This document shows, piece by piece, positions 6,716 to 12,660 of a DNA stretch of 13,498 bases. The notes beneath the pieces are model-generated. The model worked only from the letters and a program-made list of their open reading frames with translations. It did no database searches and was not told where the DNA came from. The stretch's first letter is position 1. Each line of letters opens with the position of its first letter. This DNA comes from an uncultured Candidatus Saccharibacteria bacterium (GTDB lineage: Bacteria; Patescibacteriota; Saccharimonadia; Saccharimonadales; Saccharimonadaceae): the NCBI GenBank assembly GCA_938046115.1, contig CALIXX010000012.1, positions 1 to 13,498 of the forward strand. The letters are read 5' to 3'. The position numbers and the translations under genes were made by a program.

Positions 6716-6721
6716 TATTGT
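6716..6721 (+). promoter_or_regulatory. Possible -10 box of the small membrane protein gene
   Basis: TATTGT, six bases before the ATG at 6728, matches the leaderless layout of its neighbours. The better-looking TATAGT at 6721-6726 is too close to the ATG. A 10-bp palindrome (GCAAATTTGC, 6687-6696) sits just upstream. Confidence 0.35.
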
Positions 6722-6727
6722 ATAGTT

Positions 6728-7183
6728 ATGAAGCTACCATTTCTCCCGCGCATTCGCATCAAACGACTTATCCTCCTTGTACTGTTTCTAGCACTGGTTA
6801 CAGGTGGATTCGCAGTCTATTGGTGGTGGACGGATGGCCTGACGTATGGCAACGACGCACTGGCACGCCAAATGACCGAACGCTATCTGGCACAGATCCG
6901 CCAGGGCGAAACGTGCAAAACGTACGTTTTTGCTCACAATAGTGAGGTAATCTACGCTGGCGTGAGTTGCCGTGAGAAGAAGCACGAGCATCCATCCGGA
7001 TTTTGCGATGTGTGGAAATTCTATTATCAAGACGGAGCTGTGACACGTCATGAGCAACCGGACTCCGACGGCGGCGAATCATACGCCAGAAGTCTCGCGA
7101 AACTCCTCCCACCTCGCGTCCGCGATGAGCGAAGTAGTATGAAATTCTGTCGTGAATTAAATCCACTGCTAAATCAGCAATAA
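6728..7183 (+). CDS. Small membrane-anchored protein of unknown function
   Basis: I do not recognise this 151 aa protein. Residues 1-13 are basic, 14-34 form a hydrophobic segment ending in aromatic residues (YWWW), and about 35-151 are soluble and probably extracytoplasmic. The soluble part has four cysteines (63, 81, 93, 141), enough for two disulfide bonds if exported. Cysteines are scarce in most neighbours, so the spacing may be structural. No lipobox is present. The composition looks genuinely coding and the frame has no competing start before residue 49. It is a single gene with no obvious terminator. It may be a lineage-specific envelope protein. Confidence 0.7.
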   Translation: MKLPFLPRIRIKRLILLVLFLALVTGGFAVYWWWTDGLTYGNDALARQMTERYLAQIRQGETCKTYVFAHNSEVIYAGVSCREKKHEHPSGFCDVWKFYYQDGAVTRHEQPDSDGGESYARSLAKLLPPRVRDERSSMKFCRELNPLLNQQ

Positions 7184-7239
7184 TGGCAAGTGGTTAACTC
7201 CTAAGCCCTCAGCCTCCTTTCTTAGTTTAAGCCTCACCT

Positions 7240-7279
7240 TCTCATCGCTTCATCCGATTGAGTGTGAGAATCGATGAGA
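7240..7279. repeat. Inverted repeat in the gap between the small membrane protein gene and uvrA
   Basis: TCTCATCG (7240-7247) and CGATGAGA (7272-7279) are perfect complements with a 24-base loop. There is no T-run. The gap from 7184 to 7427 otherwise holds a plus-strand promoter-like site and a weak hairpin near the uvrA end. I found no tRNA in it. Confidence 0.35.
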
Positions 7280-7328
7280 TTGAGAGACTCAGACATTACC
7301 GAGTTGCCAGTTCGGCCACCTAGGTTTC

Positions 7329-7337
7329 TGCTATACT
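7329..7337 (+). promoter_or_regulatory. Orphan extended -10 promoter pointing into the 3' end of uvrA
   Basis: TGCTATACT, the same extended -10 as used by the SDR and rplY genes, but no plus-strand gene follows. A transcript from about 7344 would run antisense into uvrA. It would contain TAAGGAG (7393-7399) five bases before a GTG at 7405, although that frame reads only as the reverse of uvrA. Confidence 0.4.
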
Positions 7338-7371
7338 AAAAGAAATCATTTTCTATTTTTAGTTATCATAA

Positions 7372-7402
7372 AGAGCCTTACGCAGCCTTGTCTAAGGAGT
7401 CT
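7372..7402 (-). terminator. Weak possible terminator of uvrA
   Basis: On the minus strand AGA/TCT and CCTTA/TAAGG pair around a 12-base loop, followed by TTTAT. The stem is short and interrupted, so this is only a candidate. Confidence 0.3.
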
Positions 7403-7427
7403 CGGTGCGTCGGGTTACAGATTCACC

Positions 7428-10262
7428 TCATCCCAAGAGCGGCCGCAAATACTTCCCTGTAAACGACGCTGGGTTATGCGCGACTTCCTCAGGTGTACCA
7501 CTGGCGATGACGGTACCGCCGCCCTGCCCGCCTTCGGGGCCCATGTCAATAATATGGTCGGCGCATTTGATAACCTCAAGATTATGCTCAATGATAACCA
7601 TACTATTGCCGCCCGCTACGAGGCGTTGGAGAATTTCGAGTAGCTTCTTGACGTCGGCGGTGTGCAAGCCGGTGGTCGGCTCATCGAGAATATAGAGTGT
7701 CTTGCCAGTCGTGCGCCGGCTCAGCTCGGTAGCAAGTTTGATACGCTGCGCCTCGCCACCACTAAAGGTCGTGGCGGGCTGGCCGAGCTTAATATAGCCA
7801 AGACCCACTTCGTTGATCGTCGTCAACTTGCGAGCAATTGCAGGAATATTAGCGAAGAACTCACAGGCTTGCTCGACCGTCATATCCAGGACATCGCTAA
7901 TCGTCTTACCTTTGTAGGTGATCTCAAGCGCCTCACGATTATAGCGTTTACCATGGCACTCGGGGCATTGAATATAGACATCCGGCAAGAAGTGCATCTC
8001 AATCTTAATAACGCCATCGCCCTGGCAGTGCTCGCAGCGCCCGCCTTTAACATTAAAGCTAAAGCGCCCTGGCTTGTAGCCGCGGATATTCGCCTCAGGC
8101 GTGCCCGCAAAAAGCTCGCGAATCTGTGTAAAGACACCGGTATAGGTAGCAGGGTTGGAGCGCGGGGTGCGACCAATTGCCGACTGGTCGATGACAATTG
8201 CTTTATCGAGCTGCTCGACCCCATCGATTGCATCATGTGCACCTGGCACTGCTTGGGCGCGATGTAAACGGGCAGTGAGCTCGCTCGCGAGAATGCTATT
8301 GACGAGCGTCGACTTGCCACTGCCACTCACCCCCGTCACCAGCGTAAGGACACCAAGCGGGATGGTGACGTCGATATTCTTGAGATTATTCTCGCGTGCC
8401 CCGCGGATTACCAGTGCACGCCCCTGCTCAATTGGGCGGCGCTGAGCTGGCACTGGGATCTTCTCCGCACCAGACAGATACCGACCAGTAATGCTCTGCG
8501 GCATGCGTGCTACCTCTGCTGGCGTGCCATATGCCACAATTTCCCCGCCGTGCACGCCAGCACCTGGCCCAACATCTACGAGATAGTCAGCCGCCGCAAT
8601 TGTATCTTCGTCGTGCTCTACCACAAGCACGGTATTACCTAGGTCGCGTAGATTTTTGAGCGTCTGGATAAGGCGATCGTTGTCACGTTGGTGGAGGCCA
8701 ATCGATGGCTCATCCAGCACATATAGCACCCCCTGCAGGCCACTACCAATCTGCGTCGCGAGGCGGATACGTTGCGCTTCACCACCACTGAGCGTGTTCG
8801 CTGCTCGCCCTAGCTCGAGGTAGCTGAGTCCGACATTGTTCATAAAGCCCAGCCGCGCCATGATCTCTTTGACAACAAGCTTAACGATGTGCTGTTGTTC
8901 TGCAGTAAATTCCAGCTGGCCTATCATATCCAGCGCATTAGCGACGTCGAGATTGCAAATATCCATAATGGAGAGGCCATTGACTGTCACTGTCAGCACC
9001 ACTGGTTTGAGCCGTGCACCCTTGCAGGCCGTACACTTCCGCTCCCGCATGAAGCGCTCGATATCTTTGCGCATAAACTCACTATCGGTCTCGCGATGGC
9101 GACGCTCGAGATTAGGGATGACCCCTTCGTAGGTCGAGTCGTAATAGCGATTACCACTGAGGTGAATGCGATATTTTTGCTTGTCTGTGCCATACAGCAC
9201 CTTCTGCACAACATCATCACTTAGCTCCTTGACGGGCATGTGCAGACTAAAACCGTGCTCCTCAGCCACCGCGGCGAGACGCTTCATGTACCACGCTTCG
9301 GCATTAAAGCGGTTGAAGGGGCGGATTGCTCCCTCGGCAATCGTCAGATTGGGGTTAAGAATGAGCTCTGGGTCAACCTCCAGACGTGTACCGAGGCCCG
9401 TGCAAACCGGACACGCTCCCTGCGGCGCGTTGAAACTAAAGAGCCGCGGCTCGAGCTCGGGGATATCCTCGCCTGGGTGATCCATACAGGCATAGCGCTG
9501 GCTATACGTCGTGATCTCGCCACTCGTGGCGTCTAACACCTGCACGACCCCACTCGCAAGCTCCAGCGCTTGCTCAACCGACTGCGAGATGCGACTCATC
9601 ATCGTTGGTGCCATCACGACACGATCGACCACCAGCTCAATATCATGCTTATAACTCTTCTGTAGTTCTGGAAACTCATCAAGCGCATACACCACGCCAT
9701 CTACCCGAGCCCGCGCAAAGCCACTGCGCATGTACTGTTCGGGGATGTGGGCAAACTCCCCTTTCTTTTGGCTCACGATCGGTGCCAATAACATAAGTTT
9801 GCTCCCCTCAGGAAGTTTCATAATTTCGTCGATAATAGACTGAGCTGTCCGGCGCTGGACAGGCTTGCCACAGCGCGTGCCATCGGGCATAAGAGCTGGG
9901 CAATGCGGCACCCCTACCCGAGCAAAGAGCAGGCGCAAATAATCGTAAATCTCCGTCACTGTAGCGACAGTGGAGCGCGGGTTGCGACTCGTCGACTTTT
10001 GGTCGATGCTAATACTGGGGCTCAGGCCATCAATGGAGTCAACGTCGGGCTTATCCATAATGCCAAGGAACTGCCGTGCATAGCTGCTTAAACTCTCCAC
10101 ATAGCGGCGCTGTCCCTCAGCGTAGATCGTATCAAAGACGAGACTCGACTTACCACTACCACTCAGACCCGTCACCACCACAAACTGATCGCGTGGAATG
10201 GTCACGCTGACATCTTTGAGGTTATTCTGGCGCGCCCCAACAATCCGTATCTGCTCCGACAT
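7428..10262 (-). CDS. uvrA: Excinuclease ABC subunit A
   Basis: UvrA, 944 aa, the full family length. It is the damage-recognition ATPase of nucleotide excision repair, acting as a dimer with UvrB. It has two ABC ATPase modules. Module one has Walker A GLSGSGKSS at 32-40, signature LSGGEAQR at 491-498 and Walker B VLYVLDEPS at 512-520. Module two has Walker A GVSGSGKST at 644-652, signature FSGGEAQR at 833-840 and Walker B LYILDEPT at 856-863. Zinc sites are C743-x2-C746 with C766-x2-C769, C410-x2-C413, and a variant site C259-x2-H262 with C284-x2-C287, where a His replaces the second Cys. C121 and C131 form a wide-spaced pair in the insertion region. The start follows TGCTACAAT by eight bases with no ribosome binding site, so a leaderless mRNA is predicted. 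No other uvr genes are present. Confidence 0.98.
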   Translation of the reverse strand: MSEQIRIVGARQNNLKDVSVTIPRDQFVVVTGLSGSGKSSLVFDTIYAEGQRRYVESLSSYARQFLGIMDKPDVDSIDGLSPSISIDQKSTSRNPRSTVATVTEIYDYLRLLFARVGVPHCPALMPDGTRCGKPVQRRTAQSIIDEIMKLPEGSKLMLLAPIVSQKKGEFAHIPEQYMRSGFARARVDGVVYALDEFPELQKSYKHDIELVVDRVVMAPTMMSRISQSVEQALELASGVVQVLDATSGEITTYSQRYACMDHPGEDIPELEPRLFSFNAPQGACPVCTGLGTRLEVDPELILNPNLTIAEGAIRPFNRFNAEAWYMKRLAAVAEEHGFSLHMPVKELSDDVVQKVLYGTDKQKYRIHLSGNRYYDSTYEGVIPNLERRHRETDSEFMRKDIERFMRERKCTACKGARLKPVVLTVTVNGLSIMDICNLDVANALDMIGQLEFTAEQQHIVKLVVKEIMARLGFMNNVGLSYLELGRAANTLSGGEAQRIRLATQIGSGLQGVLYVLDEPSIGLHQRDNDRLIQTLKNLRDLGNTVLVVEHDEDTIAAADYLVDVGPGAGVHGGEIVAYGTPAEVARMPQSITGRYLSGAEKIPVPAQRRPIEQGRALVIRGARENNLKNIDVTIPLGVLTLVTGVSGSGKSTLVNSILASELTARLHRAQAVPGAHDAIDGVEQLDKAIVIDQSAIGRTPRSNPATYTGVFTQIRELFAGTPEANIRGYKPGRFSFNVKGGRCEHCQGDGVIKIEMHFLPDVYIQCPECHGKRYNREALEITYKGKTISDVLDMTVEQACEFFANIPAIARKLTTINEVGLGYIKLGQPATTFSGGEAQRIKLATELSRRTTGKTLYILDEPTTGLHTADVKKLLEILQRLVAGGNSMVIIEHNLEVIKCADHIIDMGPEGGQGGGTVIASGTPEEVAHNPASFTGKYLRPLLG

Positions 10263-10270
10263 ATCGTCTT

Positions 10271-10279
10271 ATTGTAGCA
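10271..10279 (-). promoter_or_regulatory. Extended -10 promoter of uvrA (leaderless)
   Basis: TGCTACAAT on the minus strand, eight bases before the uvrA ATG. It lies in the 72-base gap after the YhhN gene, so uvrA can be expressed independently of the upstream operon. No palindrome suggesting a LexA site is seen here. Confidence 0.6.
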
Positions 10280-10334
10280 TGTATACTGGCGAGATACTAG
10301 ACGGCCAACTAAGCCTCTCCATACCTTTGGAGCG

Positions 10335-11075
10335 CTACACTCGTGATGTAAGCTGCTCCTTCTTTGGTCGGCTTGCCGCAACATAGGAGACGAGGCCACA
10401 CCAATACAATGGCATAATACTATAAATAATCCACGCCTCAGATGCTTTACCAAAGAGCTGCAGTGCAAGGGCCGACTCCGAGGCAGCAAGTATTGTCCCA
10501 TTGCAACTGCCCACGCTCCACCGTAGCCGATAGTCTGTCAGAGCTGCCGCTGCCCCGCTTGTCATCAGTACCATAAGTACAGCAGCATACACTTTTATTG
10601 CTCCAGCAAGGAGCGGGCTTTCTACACGCGGCAACACGTTGTGCAGTGTCGAATATACCATTATTGCATTGCCCATGAAGGTAGCTAGCAGCAATCCCCA
10701 ATTTATGCGCCTGGCAGCTCCCTTCGCAAGGGCAAAGATGAGACGCCACAAATTTATAACACAGAGCACCAGATACGCTAGCAAAGACACCCCCAGCCCA
10801 ACGATAAGATGCGAGAAGGGCAAGAACGCCACCAGCGAGTCGGCCACAGCAAACAGCACAAGCGCTACGAGAAGAAGCCACGTCGTTGGCTGCCGCCGAT
10901 CGCTATAGCGCCAAACTGCAAGAAAAATCATCATCGTCGTGAGTGGGCTCATTACTTTTTGTAGCCACCACCACTGGTCTGCCGGGGCAAGCTGCAGCAG
11001 CTGCCACACCACCGCGCAGAGAAACGCTGGCCAGAGAGCCCTCAAGAGTTTCGTTAGTTTCATCGTTAAATTCAT
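10335..11075 (-). CDS. YhhN/TMEM86-family membrane protein
   Basis: About 246 aa polytopic membrane protein resembling the YhhN/TMEM86 family, which includes lysoplasmalogenases that hydrolyse the vinyl ether bond of lysoplasmalogens. I count about eight hydrophobic segments. The family-type acidic positions appear in the blocks FAVADSLVAFLPF and ASESALALQLFG, though the second has Ser-Glu where Ser-Asp is typical, so activity is uncertain. Basic residues end the chain (RPKKEQ). The start is ambiguous: the frame is open to a GTG at 11150, but that has no ribosome binding site. ATG 11075 lies 7 bases after TACTAT, and ATG 11063 is also possible. I chose 11075 by analogy with neighbouring leaderless genes. 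It follows the nucleotidase-like gene by about 80 bases on the same strand and may be cotranscribed. Confidence 0.75.
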   Translation of the reverse strand: MNLTMKLTKLLRALWPAFLCAVVWQLLQLAPADQWWWLQKVMSPLTTMMIFLAVWRYSDRRQPTTWLLLVALVLFAVADSLVAFLPFSHLIVGLGVSLLAYLVLCVINLWRLIFALAKGAARRINWGLLLATFMGNAIMVYSTLHNVLPRVESPLLAGAIKVYAAVLMVLMTSGAAAALTDYRLRWSVGSCNGTILAASESALALQLFGKASEAWIIYSIMPLYWCGLVSYVAASRPKKEQLTSRV

Positions 11076-11082
11076 AGAAAAT

Positions 11083-11088
11083 ATAGTA
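11083..11088 (-). promoter_or_regulatory. Possible -10 box of the YhhN gene
   Basis: TACTAT on the minus strand, seven bases before ATG 11075. An overlapping TATATT (11080-11085) would instead suit ATG 11063 with a short leader. Confidence 0.35.
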
Positions 11089-11156
11089 GCCCATCCTACG
11101 CACAGATTGCAAGGCAACCAGTGTATTATCCATAGCCAGATGTTTCTCACTCAAAT

Positions 11157-11816
11157 TTACCGAGCGAAATACCGCGCAATGGCCTCTTCCGCCTCCGCCC
11201 AGGTGGGACACTCGACAACGCGCGGGTCATCAATCGTAACACCTGGATGCCATGGCCGTTCGCCAAATAAAATTGCCAAGCCAAGCGGCGCATCATCTCC
11301 TTCAAGGCCACGCTCGAGGTGATGTGGCGAGTCATCAATCGCAATCGTCATATTGTACTGCCGGTATATCTCTGTCTTGGAGTCGGTCATTATCTTGATG
11401 CCATCCTCGGTTTCGACTGGCCGCCGCGTCAAGATAACCTGCTCAAAGACATCAGGCAAATGCTGTTCGATGCTCTGCTGTGTCACACCTGCTAGGCCGT
11501 AGTGCCGAGCCGAGACTGCATAGAGTCGATACGTGGCCGCTAGTCTTCGCAACGCCTCGATTGTCTCTCTGTCTGGGACTTGCATCTCCTCAAACCAACC
11601 AGGCTTCACCATGCCTGGCGTCGTCCCCAGTTGTAATCCATTAAATCGCTCCTGTACCTCTTCTTGCGGTACGTCCCAGGTCGATTGTGGCATATCAGGC
11701 CGAAAGTTAGTGCCATACTGTTCGTTATACGCTGCTACCAAGCCGACAGCACAAGGGAAAACAACGTCGTCGAGATCAACGGCAATAGCAGGTCTGTTGC
11801 TTTTTACGTATTCCAT
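11157..11816 (-). CDS. HAD-superfamily 5'-nucleotidase-like phosphatase
   Basis: 219 aa HAD-fold protein. Motif I is DLDDVV with nucleophile Asp14 and general acid Asp16. Motif II is Ser102 in AVSARH, motif III is Lys147 in TDSKTEIYRQY, and motif IV is Asp161-Asp162 in AIDDSPHH. The IDDSPHH ending and overall length resemble the 5'(3')-deoxyribonucleotidase (NT5C) type and related bacterial proteins, so a nucleotide monophosphatase is likely but not certain. The start is supported by AAAGGAG with a five-base spacer. It lies 24 bases downstream of the NUDIX gene on the same strand. A NUDIX pyrophosphatase and a nucleotidase together would convert unwanted NTPs to NMPs and then nucleosides, a plausible pool-cleaning pair (inference). 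Confidence 0.82.
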   Translation of the reverse strand: MEYVKSNRPAIAVDLDDVVFPCAVGLVAAYNEQYGTNFRPDMPQSTWDVPQEEVQERFNGLQLGTTPGMVKPGWFEEMQVPDRETIEALRRLAATYRLYAVSARHYGLAGVTQQSIEQHLPDVFEQVILTRRPVETEDGIKIMTDSKTEIYRQYNMTIAIDDSPHHLERGLEGDDAPLGLAILFGERPWHPGVTIDDPRVVECPTWAEAEEAIARYFAR

Positions 11817-11840
11817 ACATACTCCTTTATTATGTACTAG

Positions 11841-12341
11841 TTACAGCAGTTCAGGTCGTTCCTGCCGGGCATAGTGCCGCAATGAGCTGATATAGTACAT
11901 AGCCGCCGCAAAGGGATAGTCAGTCCGTGGCGTGATAGGCTGCTGCATAAACTCATCTGGTGTGAGCCATTGGTAGCTACTGTGCTCCCAGCTGAGGGTA
12001 ATTTCTGGCGCATCGCCATCAACCAGTGCCGCATAGCACATATAGCTCAGCCGCTGGCCATCGGGGTGCGGCAGTACGTGCTCGAAGGCCACACTCAGCT
12101 GGCTCGGCGCAAAGCCAAGGCCAGTCTCTTCTTCTATTTCCCGCCGCGCCGCCTCTAGTGGTGTCTCGCCAGGCTCGACTATACCACCAGGCAGGTCGGC
12201 ACCGTGCGGAAAGAGCGGGTGCGTATTGCTGCGCTCAAGGACGAGAATTTTGCCAGTCGCATCAACAATGAGTGCTTTAGCTAAGAAATGGGGGTGGCTA
12301 TTGTCCGGTTGGATTGCCCGAGTAAAATATATGTTTGTCAT
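11841..12341 (-). CDS. NUDIX hydrolase
   Basis: NUDIX-family pyrophosphatase, 166 aa, with a perfect box at residues 53-75: GIVEPGE, seven residues, then RE, and EEETGL. Glu71 and Glu72 bind the metal. The fold is seen in the first strands (AKALIVDATGKILVLERS, 21-38). HPLFPHGADLPGG before the box is common in the family. The substrate is unknown; MutT-like nucleotide sanitation is one option. The open frame extends to an ATG at 12359, but that codon lies upstream of the TATAAT -10 box at 12349-12354, so it cannot be in the transcript. The ATG at 12341, seven bases after the box, is the likely start and gives a leaderless mRNA. First gene of a minus-strand unit with the nucleotidase-like gene. 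Confidence 0.92.
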   Translation of the reverse strand: MTNIYFTRAIQPDNSHPHFLAKALIVDATGKILVLERSNTHPLFPHGADLPGGIVEPGETPLEAARREIEEETGLGFAPSQLSVAFEHVLPHPDGQRLSYMCYAALVDGDAPEITLSWEHSSYQWLTPDEFMQQPITPRTDYPFAAAMYYISSLRHYARQERPELL

Positions 12342-12348
12342 GGCGTCT

Positions 12349-12354
12349 ATTATA
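12349..12354 (-). promoter_or_regulatory. -10 box of the NUDIX/nucleotidase operon (leaderless)
   Basis: Perfect TATAAT on the minus strand, seven bases before ATG 12341. The upstream in-frame ATG (12357-12359) lies just 5' of this box, so the internal ATG is the real start. Confidence 0.65.
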
Positions 12355-12518
12355 CACAAAAGAATGGAGACTGATTGCTGCTATATCCTTTTGATCTCAC
12401 TCAGAGGGGTGAGCTGCCGAAACTATCAATGTCTTATATTACTCTTATGGGTATACGCACCTGACGCTAAGAAAGCAGTGCTAAGCAAGTCACGTGTACC
12501 TATCAAAATTCGCGTTAG
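12355..12518. other. Intergenic stretch with no gene seen
   Basis: This is the part of the 319-base gap between the NUDIX start and clpB that lies left of the CIRCE element. It holds a small stem (CTCAC 12396-12400 with GTGAG 12409-12413, no T-run) and a direct repeat GCTAAG at 12466-12471 and 12480-12485. I see no convincing reading frame, RNA gene or strong promoter. Confidence 0.5.
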
Positions 12519-12545
12519 TTAGCACTCTTGCACCGAGAGTGCTAA
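12519..12545. promoter_or_regulatory. CIRCE element (HrcA operator)
   Basis: A perfect match to the CIRCE consensus, TTAGCACTC-N9-GAGTGCTAA. HrcA binds it to repress heat-shock genes and releases on protein-folding stress. It overlaps the -35 and spacer of the clpB promoter. HrcA itself is not encoded in the window. Confidence 0.97.
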
Positions 12546-12556
12546 TTTGTTACTAT
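12528..12556 (+). promoter_or_regulatory. clpB promoter inside the CIRCE element
   Basis: TTGCAC (-35, 12528-12533), a 17-base spacer and TACTAT (-10, 12551-12556). The -35 sits in the CIRCE loop, so bound HrcA would block RNA polymerase. The expected start is near 12563. Confidence 0.6.
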
Positions 12557-12562
12557 ACCAAC

Positions 12563-12660
12563 AGGTCACGCGGCTGATACCCAGCGCGATCGGCCACCCG
12601 TTTTTAAGTAACTCACCGGGCGTTCTGTTGCCCGCACTATATAACTACAAGGAGGGATAT
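12563..12660 (+). other. Structured 5' leader of clpB
   Basis: About 98 nt untranslated leader. It can form a bulged stem (12569-12576 with 12582-12588) and a hairpin CGGGC/GCCCG (12617-12621 with 12630-12634). A run of five U (12601-12605) could pair with AAGGA of the ribosome binding site (12649-12653), as in fourU-type RNA thermometers. The pairing is only a possibility seen by eye. Confidence 0.4.

Noticed and set aside
7230..7330. tRNA-like stretch on the minus strand (GGTGGCCGAACTGGCA resembling a D-arm)
   Set aside because: No T-arm, anticodon stem or acceptor pairing could be built.
7405..7695. 96-codon plus-strand frame with GTG start and Shine-Dalgarno-like TAAGGAG
   Set aside because: It lies almost entirely opposite uvrA, and the protein has the look of a reverse-strand shadow. 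The upstream promoter is kept as a separate observation.
12466..12485. Direct repeat GCTAAG spaced 14 bases
   Set aside because: Six-base repeats at one site are expected by chance, and no activator is known here.
12226..12522. 98-codon plus-strand frame before clpB, as a gene or missing ClpB N-domain
   Set aside because: Half of it lies opposite the NUDIX gene, it shows no Clp N-domain features, and it stops before the CIRCE element.
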